Below, in pieces: positions 40,592-50,463 of a stretch of 64,000 nucleotides of DNA. Below the pieces are notes generated by a model. That model made no database searches and was not told where the DNA came from. It worked only from the letters and a program-made list of their open reading frames with translations. Made by a program: the position numbers and the translations under genes. The first letter of the stretch is position 1; the number at the start of each line of letters is the position of its first letter. Source of the stretch: Glaciecola blandensis (GTDB lineage: Bacteria > Pseudomonadota > Gammaproteobacteria > Enterobacterales > Alteromonadaceae); NCBI RefSeq assembly GCF_031846165.1, contig NZ_JAVRIE010000001.1, positions 930,001-994,000 of the forward strand. Reading direction: 5' to 3'.

Positions 40592-41872
40592 ATGGCAGAA
40601 GATAAAGCCATTTTAAAAGCAGGTGATACCGAAGTTGAACTTCCAATTCTGACGGGCACAGCGGGTCATCCTGTAATTGATATCAGAGCATTGGGTGCCA
40701 ATGGTTATTTCACATTTGACCCAGGCTTCATGGCTACAGGTTCATGTGAATCTTCAATTACTTTCATCGATGGTGCGAAAGGTGTGCTATTACACCGCGG
40801 TTTCCCTATCGACGAACTCGCGCGTGATTCTGACTATTTAGAAGTATGTCACATGTTATTGCACGGCGATGCACCGAACACTGAACAATATAAAACGTTC
40901 AAAGAAACAATCACTCGTCACACGATGGTTCACGAACAAATCAACATGTTCTTCCACGGTTTTAGAAACGACGCCCACCCAATGGCTATGCTTTGCGGCA
41001 CCGTTGGCGCAATGAGCTCGTTCTACCACAGCGACTTAGATGTAAACAGTGAAGAACAACGTTTACGCAGCGCACACCGCCTTATCGCGAAAATGCCAAC
41101 GCTAGTTGCAATGTGTTACAAGTACAACGTAGGCCAGCCATTTGTTTACCCGAAGAATGACCTTAGCTACGCTGCAAACTTCCTTAACATGATGTTCTCT
41201 GTTCCTGCTGAAGACTACAAAGTGAGCCCAGCAGTAGAACGCGCAATGGATAGAATTTTCATCCTTCACGCTGACCACGAACAAAACGCTTCGACGTCAA
41301 CTGTTCGTTTAGCAGGTTCTTCAGGTGCAAACCCTTATGCGTGTATCGCAGCTGGTGTAGCGTCTTTATGGGGCCCTGCTCACGGCGGCGCGAATGAAGC
41401 TTGTTTGCAAATGCTTGAAGAAATCGGTTCAGTTGACCGCATTCCAGAGTTCATCGACAGAGCGAAAGATAAGTCTGACCCGTTCCGTCTAATGGGCTTC
41501 GGTCACCGTGTTTACAAAAACCACGATCCTCGCGCAACAGTGATGCGTGAAAGCTGTCACGAAGTATTAGCAGAGCTACAACTTGACGATCCACTACTTG
41601 AAGTAGCAATGGAGCTAGAGCGTATTGCTCTAAGCGACCCATACTTTGCAGAGAAGAAACTGTTCCCTAACGTAGATTTCTACTCAGGTATCGTACTTAA
41701 AGCAATCGGCATCCCTACCAATATGTTCACGTGTATTTTCGCACTATCAAGAACCGTTGGTTGGATTTCACACTGGCATGAAATGCTTAGTCAACCGGGA
41801 CAGAAAATTGGCCGTCCACGCCAACTTTACACTGGTGAAGCTCAGCGCAAGTACACGCCAATCGACAAGTAA
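40592..41872 (+). CDS. gltA: Citrate synthase (hexameric, type II)
   Basis: 426 residues, the length of the NADH-sensitive Gram-negative enzyme. It condenses oxaloacetate and acetyl-CoA. Catalytic His regions are LHADHEQNASTSTVRL and GPAHGGANEACLQMLEEIGS, with the substrate-binding MGFGHRVYKNHDPRA. GAGGAG lies 9 nt before the ATG. A strong terminator follows. Confidence 0.98.
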   Translation: MAEDKAILKAGDTEVELPILTGTAGHPVIDIRALGANGYFTFDPGFMATGSCESSITFIDGAKGVLLHRGFPIDELARDSDYLEVCHMLLHGDAPNTEQYKTFKETITRHTMVHEQINMFFHGFRNDAHPMAMLCGTVGAMSSFYHSDLDVNSEEQRLRSAHRLIAKMPTLVAMCYKYNVGQPFVYPKNDLSYAANFLNMMFSVPAEDYKVSPAVERAMDRIFILHADHEQNASTSTVRLAGSSGANPYACIAAGVASLWGPAHGGANEACLQMLEEIGSVDRIPEFIDRAKDKSDPFRLMGFGHRVYKNHDPRATVMRESCHEVLAELQLDDPLLEVAMELERIALSDPYFAEKKLFPNVDFYSGIVLKAIGIPTNMFTCIFALSRTVGWISHWHEMLSQPGQKIGRPRQLYTGEAQRKYTPIDK

Positions 41873-41884
41873 ATGTTGTAATCT

Positions 41885-41911
41885 AAAAAAGCGCTCGTTG
41901 AGCGCTTTTTT
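41885..41911 (+). terminator. gltA terminator
   Basis: 12-bp perfect stem AAAAAAGCGCTC-GTT-GAGCGCTTTTTT with a T-run, 13 bp after gltA. Confidence 0.9.
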
Positions 41912-41930
41912 TTCGTCACAATCAAAGTGT

Positions 41931-42384
41931 GTTTGGATAAACAAAGGCGTCCGTCTTGATTGGCTTGTAAAATGCCTGAAAAGACGAGTAAGGCGAATGT
42001 CTTTGTTTATACAAACCGTCAAAGGCCACGGATGGCCTTTGAGAGCGGACAGGATGTCGTAAAGCGTGTTTGAATAAACAAAGACGTTCTCTTGATTGGC
42101 TTGTAAATATGCCTAAAAAGACGAGTAAGGCGAATGTCTTTGTTTATACAAACCGTCAAAGGCCATGGATGGCCTTTGAGAGCGGACAGGATGTCGTAAA
42201 GCGTGTTTGAATAAACAAAGGCGTTCGGCTTGATTGGCTTATAAAAATGCCTAAAAAGACGAGTAAGGCGAATGTCTTTGTTTATACAAACCGTCAAAGG
42301 CCACGGATGGCCTTTGAGAGCGGACAGGATGTCGTAAAGCGTGTTTGAATAAACTAAGGCGTTCGGCTTGATTGTCTTGCAAAC
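41931..42384. repeat. 137-bp tandem palindromic repeat, three full units and a partial fourth
   Basis: Units start at 41931, 42068, 42205 and 42343 (periods 137, 137 and 138). Each unit begins GTTTGRATAAACAAAG and contains, 70 bp on, the inverted partner CTTTGTTTATACAAAC, followed by a second hairpin AAAGGCCACGGATGGCCTTT (or with T for C). Units differ by only a few substitutions. It fills the gap between the gltA terminator and the DUF3429 gene. Weak ORFs predicted here on both strands are by-products of the repeat. Confidence 0.9.
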
Positions 42385-42401
42385 AGTAAAAAGAGAAAGA
42401 A

Positions 42402-42818
42402 ATGAATAAACAATTTTGGATTTTGGGTTACGCGGGACTCATACCGTTTGTGGGGCTTCCACTGTTAGCGTTTACTAATTTTTTAGATAATATGCTTGCA
42501 TATCAATACTTTGTGCAGTATTCAGCAATCATCTTGTCATTTTTTGGTGGAATCCATTGGTTTGATGCTCTCCAAAAGGATGAAGCATCACACCAGCTTT
42601 ATGTTGCTATGCTACCCAGTATTGTTGCTTGGCTTAGCTTGGTTACCTTATCTGGTTCAATCCTGTTAGGTGTTTTATCCTGCTCGTTTATCGGGATGCT
42701 CATGTATGATAAATACACATTGAAGATGGAAAAACACAAGATTATTGCATATACCCAATTGAGAATGATTTTGACAACCGTGGTCGTGCTATCGCATTTA
42801 GCAATGAGCTTATTGTAA
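42402..42818 (+). CDS. DUF3429 family membrane protein
   Basis: 138 residues with four transmembrane segments. WILGYAGLIPFVGLPLLAF at the N-terminus and YSAIILSFFGGIHWFDAL in the second segment are the usual DUF3429 hallmarks; function unknown. The stop codon lies inside a 12-bp perfect hairpin shared with the convergent manB gene. Confidence 0.85.
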   Translation: MNKQFWILGYAGLIPFVGLPLLAFTNFLDNMLAYQYFVQYSAIILSFFGGIHWFDALQKDEASHQLYVAMLPSIVAWLSLVTLSGSILLGVLSCSFIGMLMYDKYTLKMEKHKIIAYTQLRMILTTVVVLSHLAMSLL

Positions 42819-42827
42819 GCTCATTGC
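42801..42827. terminator. Bidirectional hairpin between convergent DUF3429 and manB genes
   Basis: GCAATGAGCTTA-TTG-TAAGCTCATTGC, a perfect 12-bp stem that includes the DUF3429 stop codon. No long T-run on either side. Confidence 0.6.
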
Positions 42828-42838
42828 CGTCGTATCAT

Positions 42839-44293
42839 CTAGGCAGTAATTAACGCCATCAATTCTGCGGTTTTTTCTTTCATTAATGGAATATCACCTT
42901 TTGATTCAACATTAAGTCGAATAACCGGCTCGGTATTAGACTTACGTAAGTTGAAACGCCAAGAACCAAACTCCATGCCGATACCATCTGTCTTATCGAT
43001 ATGCTCCGCTTGATCTTGGTAGTGCTCAACTACTTTTTTAATAGTTAAACCTGCATTCTCTACTGTAGAGTTAATTTCTCCCGACGAAGGAAATGCCGCA
43101 ATACGTTCTTTTACCAGCATAGAAAGCGGTTTGCCGCTAGCGCTAATAAGCTCAGCAACCAGCATCCAAGGGATCATACCAGAGTCACAATAGGCAAAGT
43201 CACGGAAATAGTGGTGTGCACTCATCTCGCCGCCGTATACTGCATCTTCCTTGCGCATCCTTTCTTTTATGAAAGCGTGCCCTGTTTTAGACTTAATAGG
43301 TTTGCCGCCGTTAGTCTTAACAATTTCTTCGGTATTCCAATACACTCTCGGGTCATAGATGATGCTAGCCCCTTTCTCTTTGGCTAAGAATGCTTGAGCG
43401 AGCAAGCCAACAATATAGTAACCCTCAACAAACTCACCCTGTTCATCAAATAAGAAACAACGGTCAAAATCGCCATCCCAAGCAATGCCCATGTCAGCTT
43501 TGTGAGCCAGTACGGCATCCGCTGTATCAGCACGATTTTCAGGCAATAAAGGATTCGGAATGCCATTTGGGAAATTGCCATCAGCTTGATGATGAACTTT
43601 GACAAACTCCACTGGCACATTCTGATGTTGAAAAAATAACTCAATAGCGTCTAGTGCTGGGCCAGCAGCGCCGTTACCCGCATTTACAACCAACTTTATT
43701 GGTTTAAGCTTGCGATAATCAATATATTCACTTAAATGCAAGACGTAGTCGTTGACACAACTTACGCGTTCGTAGCGCCTGGTTTCGAGCAGCTTAATCT
43801 CTTTGATCGAGTGAGATCCTTCAAGAAAATCTTTGTCACTCACCAGTTCAGCCCCACTGTAGGCTATCATTCGAGCCTGAACATTCATTTCATCGTAAGT
43901 TTGCGCTCTATCACGAATAGCAAATAAACCACTGTCGCCAGATATAGGAACTGAGCCAGACTTCACTAGCTTCATGCCGTTATAATTAATTGGGTTATGC
44001 GATGCTGTCACTTCAATACCGCCATCTACGCCTAAATGTTTAGTCGCAAAATAAATCTCTTCCGTTCCTGCCATGCCGATATCGAGCACTTTAGCACCGC
44101 CATCGAGTAAGCCTGCAGATAAGGCCAATTTAAGAGGTATCGAGGTTTTTCTTACATCTGCACCGACTACAACTGTTCTAGTTTGTAGTTCTTCAGCAAA
44201 AGCGCGCCCTATCCGATAGGCTACAGATTCCGTCAGTTGCTCAATGAGTTCACCACGGATGTCGTATGCTTTAAAGCAAGTAATACTTGTCAT
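42839..44293 (-). CDS. manB: Phosphomannomutase (CpsG/ManB type)
   Basis: 484 residues. It interconverts mannose-6-phosphate and mannose-1-phosphate for GDP-mannose and surface polysaccharide. The phosphoserine loop (EVTASHNPINYNGMK), the metal loop (AWDGDFDRCFLF), the sugar-binding GGEMSAHHYFRDF and the phosphate-binding RKSNTEPVIRLNVE are all present. It follows manC after 78 bp, so the two form one operon. Confidence 0.93.
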   Translation of the reverse strand: MTSITCFKAYDIRGELIEQLTESVAYRIGRAFAEELQTRTVVVGADVRKTSIPLKLALSAGLLDGGAKVLDIGMAGTEEIYFATKHLGVDGGIEVTASHNPINYNGMKLVKSGSVPISGDSGLFAIRDRAQTYDEMNVQARMIAYSGAELVSDKDFLEGSHSIKEIKLLETRRYERVSCVNDYVLHLSEYIDYRKLKPIKLVVNAGNGAAGPALDAIELFFQHQNVPVEFVKVHHQADGNFPNGIPNPLLPENRADTADAVLAHKADMGIAWDGDFDRCFLFDEQGEFVEGYYIVGLLAQAFLAKEKGASIIYDPRVYWNTEEIVKTNGGKPIKSKTGHAFIKERMRKEDAVYGGEMSAHHYFRDFAYCDSGMIPWMLVAELISASGKPLSMLVKERIAAFPSSGEINSTVENAGLTIKKVVEHYQDQAEHIDKTDGIGMEFGSWRFNLRKSNTEPVIRLNVESKGDIPLMKEKTAELMALITA

Positions 44294-44341
44294 GTCATCA
44301 ATCTTTTTTTTAATAATTATAGCGTTAGAAACGCGAGAACT

Positions 44342-44361
44342 GAGCTTGGTAGGCCAAGCTC
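44342..44361 (-). terminator. Hairpin between manC and manB
   Basis: GAGCTTGG-TAGG-CCAAGCTC, 8-bp perfect stem just after manC; no T-run, so more likely an attenuator or RNA-processing hairpin than a full stop. Confidence 0.45.
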
Positions 44362-44371
44362 GTGACCTTAT

Positions 44372-45790
44372 TTATTTTTTAACACCAGCGCGACCATAGC
44401 GGTCCGAAAAGCGAACAATATCATCTTCACCAAGGTAACTTCCCGACTGAACTTCAATAAGTTCTAGTAAGATTTTCCCAGGGTTTTCTAAGGCATGTAC
44501 TTCGCCAATTGGGATATAGATGGACTCGTTCTCAGTCACCAGTTTTGTGGTCTCACCGACGGTCACGCTTGCAGTGCCTGAAACGACAATCCAGTGTTCT
44601 GCGCGATGATGGTGCATCTGTACGCTCAGTTTCTCTCCAGGTTTCACACTGATGCGTTTCACTTGATAACGTTCGCCGTTATCCACAGAATCATAGCTGC
44701 CCCAAGGTCTGAAAACTTCACGATGGAACTGAAACTCCGGTCGTTTTTTGGCTTTTAGTTCGTTTACCACATTTTTGATATCTTGCACTTTATTTTTATT
44801 AGCAACCAAGACCGCATCTTTCGTTTCAACCACGACCACATCATCAAGGCCAATCACAGAAATCAGTCTTTGCTCAGAGTTAATATAGCTATTATTAACG
44901 CCTTCTAGCATGACGTCGCCGACCGTTACGTTGCCATTTGCGTCTTTATCACTAGCGGTGTCCCAAAGCGAACTCCAACTCCCAACATCACTCCACCCTG
45001 CGTCTAATGGAATAACACAGGCATCCGCTGTTTTTTCCATCACAGCGTAATCGATGGAGTCATCTGGACACGCCGCAAATGCTTCCTCATCTACGCGCAA
45101 GAAGGTCATGTCTGTATCTGTTGCATTCATTGATTTGACACACGCGTGATAGATTTCAGGCGCATGTTTTTCTAGCTCAGTAAGATAGACACTGGCTTTG
45201 AACATGAACATGCCGCTATTCCAGTAATATTCACCACTGGCTAAATACTTCTCTGCGGTGGCAGCATCTGGTTTTTCCACAAACTCAGCGACATCAAAAC
45301 CGTCGTTGGCTTGCGCAGCGCCAGCTTTTATGTAGCCATACCCTGTATGAGCTTCGTTTGGTACCACGCCAAATGTAACTAACTTGTTTACCTCGGCAAG
45401 CTTGGAAGCGTTAGCTATCGCTTGATGAAATGCACTATGCTGACTAATCAGGTGATCTGCGGCTAGTACTAGCATGATCGGGTCTTCACCACTGGCGACG
45501 GAGTGCAGTGCAGCCAGCGCAATTGCAGGAGCTGTGTTTCGCCCTACTGGCTCGAGGATAATTTTATCATATGAAATATCAGCTGAGCGCAATTGCTCTG
45601 CTGCTAGGAAACGATGATCTTCATTACAAATGAATAAAGGACTGTCCATCGTTGCTTTCGGTAATCGCTGTATGGTTTCTTGCAGCATGGTCGCTTGCGA
45701 AGTAAGCGGGAGAAATTGTTTTGGAAGAGCCGCTCGAGATTTGGGCCAGAGCCGGCTTCCAGTGCCACCGGCAAGTACGACAGGTTTCAT
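44372..45790 (-). CDS. manC: Mannose-1-phosphate guanylyltransferase / mannose-6-phosphate isomerase
   Basis: 472 residues, bifunctional type. The N-terminal nucleotidyltransferase has the pyrophosphorylase motif GGTGSRLWPKSRAALPKQFL and FVEKPDAATAEKYLASGEYY. The C-terminal cupin-type isomerase has YQVKRISVKPGEKLSVQMHH and RAEHWIVVSGTA. It makes GDP-mannose for exopolysaccharide or lipopolysaccharide. Confidence 0.95.
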   Translation of the reverse strand: MKPVVLAGGTGSRLWPKSRAALPKQFLPLTSQATMLQETIQRLPKATMDSPLFICNEDHRFLAAEQLRSADISYDKIILEPVGRNTAPAIALAALHSVASGEDPIMLVLAADHLISQHSAFHQAIANASKLAEVNKLVTFGVVPNEAHTGYGYIKAGAAQANDGFDVAEFVEKPDAATAEKYLASGEYYWNSGMFMFKASVYLTELEKHAPEIYHACVKSMNATDTDMTFLRVDEEAFAACPDDSIDYAVMEKTADACVIPLDAGWSDVGSWSSLWDTASDKDANGNVTVGDVMLEGVNNSYINSEQRLISVIGLDDVVVVETKDAVLVANKNKVQDIKNVVNELKAKKRPEFQFHREVFRPWGSYDSVDNGERYQVKRISVKPGEKLSVQMHHHRAEHWIVVSGTASVTVGETTKLVTENESIYIPIGEVHALENPGKILLELIEVQSGSYLGEDDIVRFSDRYGRAGVKK

Positions 45791-45961
45791 TTGTATTCCT
45801 TTAAAATCACAATTGCTTCGATGTTATTGAAGAATGGCCGATTTTTCAATGACAAAGAAGGTGTAAAGCAAGAAATACTGCGTAATATTGAGAAATGGCT
45901 CAATATTACGCCATAAAAAACTTTAATTTTAAAAACTAATCGAAGTTAAGATTCTTATCGT

Positions 45962-46789
45962 TTATGCCAATACACCTTGTTGATAATCACGCAAGGCCTG
46001 ATTAATCTCTTCCTGACTATTCATCACAAAGGGACCATATTGAACAACCGGCTCACCTATAGGCTCACCGCTTACTAATATTGCTCTGGCATCATCTGAC
46101 GTTTGTATTGTGAGTGTATCTGCAAAGTCAATCACACCTAATTGTCCTTTACTTAGGCGCTTTCCAGAAATCTCTATATCTCCTTCATAAACATAAACAA
46201 AGCCATTATGACTTGCTTTTGTTGGCAATGTGACTTCCTCTGTTCCCACAAAATGTAAGTCGAAGAACTGTGGTTTCACCGCTTGTGTGCTGACGGCTCC
46301 TTGTTGGCCCTCATATTCTCCTGCCAATACACGAACAGTGGACGCTTTACCTATCTTCAGTTCTGGCACTTGTTTAGACGGAATATCATGATAGCCAGGT
46401 GCTGACATTTTTTCACTCGCAGGCAAATTAACCCAAAGTTGAAAACCTCGCATACGCCCTTCTGTTTGCATTGGCATTTCTTCATGAATAATGCCTTTTC
46501 CTGCATTCATCCATTGCAATCCACCGTCTTCGATAATACCTTCATTGCCAACAGAGTCCTTATGTCCCATCTTTCCCGTCAGCATGTAGGTCACCGTTTG
46601 GAACCCGCGATGCGGATGTTGTGGAAAGCCTGCAATATAGTCCTGAGCATCTTCAGAACCGAACTCATCTAACATCAGAAAAGGATCGAGGCGCTTGAGT
46701 GCAGGCTGACCTAATACTCTTTTCAGTTTAACACCCGCACCATCCGACGCAGCCATGCCCTGCACTATCTGTATAATTTTACTATTCAT
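45962..46789 (-). CDS. Pirin family protein
   Basis: 275 residues, double cupin. FPQHPHRGFQTVTYML with the metal-binding histidines, and GIIHEEMPMQTEGRMRGFQL. Bacterial pirins include quercetinase-like enzymes and metabolic regulators; the role here is open. The downstream of a 38-bp gap after the glutathione transferase gene suggests one operon for redox or aromatic detoxification. Confidence 0.88.
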   Translation of the reverse strand: MNSKIIQIVQGMAASDGAGVKLKRVLGQPALKRLDPFLMLDEFGSEDAQDYIAGFPQHPHRGFQTVTYMLTGKMGHKDSVGNEGIIEDGGLQWMNAGKGIIHEEMPMQTEGRMRGFQLWVNLPASEKMSAPGYHDIPSKQVPELKIGKASTVRVLAGEYEGQQGAVSTQAVKPQFFDLHFVGTEEVTLPTKASHNGFVYVYEGDIEISGKRLSKGQLGVIDFADTLTIQTSDDARAILVSGEPIGEPVVQYGPFVMNSQEEINQALRDYQQGVLA

Positions 46790-46827
46790 AATATCTCCTA
46801 ATGAGCCAATTCGCCCAAACGCTATGC

Positions 46828-47787
46828 CTACAGGTGTTCACGACCATGTGCTGATTGCAAATCCATCAAGGGGCCCTTTGGGACAACTTGTGTTGGGTTG
46901 ATCATCGTGTGGCTGTAATAATAATGACGTTTGATATGATCAAAGTTAGTTGTTTCTTCAATGCCGTCAATTTGATAAAGCTCCTTCACATAGCCAGACA
47001 ATGCAGGATAGTCTGCTATCCGTTTCAAATTACACTTAAAATGCCCAACGTAAACTGGATCAAAACGAATTAAGGTTGTAAATAAGCGCCAATCAGCCTC
47101 AGTGATGCGGTCTCCCATCAAGTAACGTTGTGTGCTCAATCGTTCGTTTAGGGTATCTAAACCGTCAAACAATGCGCTTACGGCCGATTCATACGCCTCT
47201 TGAGTCGTTGCAAAACCAGACTTGTAAACACCATTATTCACTTTGTCATAAACAAACTCATTCAATTCATCGATTCCATCGCGCAAAGTGTCTGGGTAAT
47301 AATCATCTGTATTGCCAGTCAATTCATTAAATGCAGAATTAAAAATGCGAATGATGTCTGCAGATTCATTATTGACGATCTGATTTGTATGTTTGTCCCA
47401 TAGAACGGGCACAGTGACACGAGTTGTAATATCGGCCTGAGCTTTGGTGTATATTTCATGCATGTAAGTGGACGAAAAAAGGTGGTCTTCTGTTGCACCA
47501 TCATAACCACCAAACACCCAACCATTGTCCAGCATATCCGGACTGACCACTGACACACTGATATGCTTTTCTAAGCCTTTCAGCTTTCTAAAAATCAAGG
47601 TCCGATGTGCCCACGGACACGCTAGGCTAACATAAAGATGGTAGCGACCAGATTCAGGTGTAAACTCACTGCCATCTTCCTTGGATATAGTGTGTCTAAA
47701 CTTCGAATCCTGGCGAACGAATTTGCCATTACTCTTTTTAGTATCGTACCATTGGTCTTGCCATTTACCGCCTACTAGTAATCCCAT
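46828..47787 (-). CDS. Glutathionyl-hydroquinone reductase-like glutathione transferase (YqjG/ECM4 family)
   Basis: 319 residues. The catalytic motif is SLACPWAHRTLIFRKLKGLE (CPWA cysteine), typical of the Xi-class transferases that reduce glutathionyl-hydroquinones. The C-terminal helical domain with EADWRLFTTLIRFDPVYVGH is also diagnostic. Precedes the pirin gene on the same strand. Confidence 0.92.
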   Translation of the reverse strand: MGLLVGGKWQDQWYDTKKSNGKFVRQDSKFRHTISKEDGSEFTPESGRYHLYVSLACPWAHRTLIFRKLKGLEKHISVSVVSPDMLDNGWVFGGYDGATEDHLFSSTYMHEIYTKAQADITTRVTVPVLWDKHTNQIVNNESADIIRIFNSAFNELTGNTDDYYPDTLRDGIDELNEFVYDKVNNGVYKSGFATTQEAYESAVSALFDGLDTLNERLSTQRYLMGDRITEADWRLFTTLIRFDPVYVGHFKCNLKRIADYPALSGYVKELYQIDGIEETTNFDHIKRHYYYSHTMINPTQVVPKGPLMDLQSAHGREHL

Positions 47788-47939
47788 GATGATTTCCTCA
47801 TAATGCCTTGCGTTTTCAATGTAGTTATTAAAGCATTAAATTTATCGGACGTAACTTGCTATTAATCGCATAAATCGTTCGATTAAATAGAATTATTTAA
47901 ATGAATGGCATGATAAGAAACTTATTTAAGAGAAAATGA

Positions 47940-48719
47940 ATGAACGAAGCGAGTATTCCAAGCCGTTTTTCTGGCTTAAGCCGATTATATTCGGCACAAG
48001 GTGTTAGAAAATTGATGAGCGCAAATGTTGCCGTTGTTGGCATTGGTGGCGTTGGCTCATGGACTGCTGAAGCGCTGGCCCGTAGCGCCGTTGGTAATAT
48101 TACATTGATAGATTTAGACGACATTGCTAGCACTAACATTAATCGTCAGTTGCATGCCCTCGATTCGACGATAGAACAATCGAAAGTCGAGGTGATGCGA
48201 GCAAGAATGCTGGATATTAATCCCGATTGTCAGGTTAATGCTATTGAAGACTTTCTGACGTCAGAAACCCTTTCAAGCTATCTGTCCAATGAATTTGATG
48301 TGGTGATAGATGCAGTGGATAGTGTGCAGGCGAAAGCATCTATGATTGCATTTTGTAAACGCAACAAAATAAAAGTCATTACTGTCGGTGGCGCGGGCGG
48401 ACAAATCGATCCGCTGCTGGTAACATGCAACGACTTAGCCAAAACAATACAAGACCCACTCGCGGCTAAACTTCGATCAGAATTAAGACGTTCTTATAAT
48501 TTCAGTAAAAATCCAAAGCGTAATTTTGGAGTGGAATGCGTTTACTCCTCAGAGCAACTGCGCTATCCACAGCCCGATGGCACTGTTAGCTTCCAAAAAA
48601 CACAGCAACAAGGCAGCGGTAAAATGGATTGCAGCACTGGCTTTGGAGCGTTTGTTGGTGTGACAGCCACATTTGGTTTAGTTGCTGCCAGCAGAGCAAT
48701 CAAACATATACTCAAATAA
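47940..48719 (+). CDS. tcdA: tRNA threonylcarbamoyladenosine dehydratase
   Basis: 259 residues. An E1-like adenylating enzyme that cyclises t6A37 of tRNA to ct6A. The ATP-binding loop VVGIGGVGSWTAEALARSAV, DLDDIASTNINRQLHAL and the later CSTGFGAFVGVTATFG region are conserved. The ATG follows a GAGAAAAT-type weak Shine-Dalgarno. Single gene divergent from the glutathione transferase. Confidence 0.94.
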   Translation: MNEASIPSRFSGLSRLYSAQGVRKLMSANVAVVGIGGVGSWTAEALARSAVGNITLIDLDDIASTNINRQLHALDSTIEQSKVEVMRARMLDINPDCQVNAIEDFLTSETLSSYLSNEFDVVIDAVDSVQAKASMIAFCKRNKIKVITVGGAGGQIDPLLVTCNDLAKTIQDPLAAKLRSELRRSYNFSKNPKRNFGVECVYSSEQLRYPQPDGTVSFQKTQQQGSGKMDCSTGFGAFVGVTATFGLVAASRAIKHILK

Positions 48720-48727
48720 GACTAATA

Positions 48728-49411
48728 CTATGCTTTTGCGTCACCTTTATCGTCGCCTTTATTGTCACTTGAGCGATGCTTTTTCACATCAAAATACAAA
48801 GCGATAAGCAGCCACAAGGATACAATGCTGATGAGTAGCGCGGTATTTTCAGCCATCGCCATTACTTGTTCGCTCAGCACGGCAGTGCCGGCTATCAGCA
48901 GAAGGTAATACGGTAAGTTTAACAATCCAGCAGTCGCAATGACTTTCGGAGATTTTCTTTGGTTACCTTGAGAGAACATAAAAAAGGCTAAAGAATTAAT
49001 GTGGATCATAGCCAACAGTAGATGTTTTAGTTTGGTTTTTTCGGTTTCAGGAGGCTCACCCTTCCTTTCTTGACGCCTAGCGGCCATTTTTCCCAACATA
49101 AAGTTAATGAACGATCCTATTGTCGCAGCCAACACCATGCAGATAGTTAAGTAAACCACATCCATGGTATTTGGCTTGGAGCCTACGACGAGGATGACAG
49201 CGAAAAACTGCCCTGGAAAATAAAAACCTATATAGATAATCGATTCGAGAAGGATGATCAAGAATATCATCACAAAAAAGCCGCTCGCCATGCTGCTTTG
49301 TAAAGACTCGAGAATGCTTAAGCCTGGTGGTATCACTTGGTAATGCACTAATAGAGCAATAAGACTAAGGGCAACAAGCGCTGACAAAGGTAAAAACGAT
49401 GCGTATTTCAT
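48728..49411 (-). CDS. DedA-like membrane protein
   Basis: 227 residues, about five or six hydrophobic segments. The stretch LLESIIYIGFYFPGQFFAVI followed by GSFINFMLGKMA resembles the DedA/SNARE-associated pattern (E ... FPG ... G-x-x-x-G); the usual C-terminal motifs are less clear. DedA proteins are lipid carriers or support membrane homeostasis. Convergent with tcdA with 8 bp between stops. The tail is highly charged (HRSSDNKGDDKGDAKA). Confidence 0.55.
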   Translation of the reverse strand: MKYASFLPLSALVALSLIALLVHYQVIPPGLSILESLQSSMASGFFVMIFLIILLESIIYIGFYFPGQFFAVILVVGSKPNTMDVVYLTICMVLAATIGSFINFMLGKMAARRQERKGEPPETEKTKLKHLLLAMIHINSLAFFMFSQGNQRKSPKVIATAGLLNLPYYLLLIAGTAVLSEQVMAMAENTALLISIVSLWLLIALYFDVKKHRSSDNKGDDKGDAKA

Positions 49412-49539
49412 ATCAAACCGATTAAAACGTGATTTATCGTAAGTTTACGCTATGCTTTAAGAGAAGATCAGGAAATTTAATTACATGTTTTTAATCATAA
49501 AAATCTCACACACAAAATTTATAGAAGGACAGGCACATT

Positions 49540-50448
49540 TTGTATAGGCCGAAAAGCACCTTAGAGCAGTGGCGAATACTACAAGCCGTTGTTGATTTCG
49601 GGGGTTATGCACAAGCTGCAGAAAAGCTCAATAAATCACAGTCCTCGTTAAATCATGCGGTTGCCAAACTGCAAAACATGCTAAACGTGCAACTACTTGA
49701 AGTTGTGGGACGTAAAGCTGTTCTCACGGAAGCCGGTGAAGTCATGCTTCGTCGCTCACGTTATTTAACACAGAACGTCGAGGACTTAGAATCGCTAGCA
49801 GTCAATATCAATCAAGATTGGGAGCCAGAAATTTCGCTGGTCGTTGATTTAGCCTACCCTCGTTCTCTTCTATTTCCTGTGTTACAGGACTTTCTTCCCG
49901 AATCGAGAGGCAGTCGCCTACAAATCATTGACCATGTGTTAACTGGCACCGAAGATGCAATCACTCGCCACACGGCCGATTTAGTCATTCATATGCAAGT
50001 TCCTAAAGGATTCCTGGGCGAGCCAATTGCGCATATTGAGTTTGTGCTTGTTTGTCATGCGCAGCACGACCTTGCAAGTATGCAAAGCCCCATTGACCCA
50101 AATGAATTAGCACAGCACTTACAAATAGTCATCAAAGACTCTGCAGAGCGACCTGATGAAAAAAGCGGTTGGCTAAAATCAGAAAATAGATGGACCGTTA
50201 GCCAGTTCGATACGGCCATTGATTTGCTGTTGCAAAAAATGGGCTTCTGTTGGTTACCGTATCATCGTGTTAAAACCCTTATTGATGACGGCAGACTCGT
50301 TTCGCTGACGGTCGAAGGGAGCACTTTCAAACAAATGACTGCATTTTTAGTCTGTCCGACGCCGGATAATAAAGGCCCTGGGACACAGCTTTTAGAGAAG
50401 CTCATTTTACATCATCGTGAAATTGATTTACCTTCTTGTCTGGATTAA
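49540..50448 (+). CDS. LysR-family transcriptional regulator
   Basis: 302 residues. The N-terminal winged helix-turn-helix spans residues ~7-65 (QWRILQAVVDFGGYAQAAEK, LNKSQSSLNHAVAKLQNMLN), followed by the periplasmic-binding-like effector domain. The start is TTG at 49540 with an AGG 6-7 nt upstream. It overlaps no neighbour, and 50464-50871 follows after 15 bp, so both may be co-transcribed. Target unknown. Confidence 0.9.
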   Translation: MYRPKSTLEQWRILQAVVDFGGYAQAAEKLNKSQSSLNHAVAKLQNMLNVQLLEVVGRKAVLTEAGEVMLRRSRYLTQNVEDLESLAVNINQDWEPEISLVVDLAYPRSLLFPVLQDFLPESRGSRLQIIDHVLTGTEDAITRHTADLVIHMQVPKGFLGEPIAHIEFVLVCHAQHDLASMQSPIDPNELAQHLQIVIKDSAERPDEKSGWLKSENRWTVSQFDTAIDLLLQKMGFCWLPYHRVKTLIDDGRLVSLTVEGSTFKQMTAFLVCPTPDNKGPGTQLLEKLILHHREIDLPSCLD

Positions 50449-50463
50449 TAAAAAAGAGTGGCT

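Noticed and set aside
41757..42297. Several overlapping ORFs on both strands of about 84-101 codons in the gltA 3' region
   Set aside because: They are translations of the 137-bp tandem repeat (the same peptide phrase recurs on the minus strand) and have no Shine-Dalgarno; treated as by-products of the repeat.
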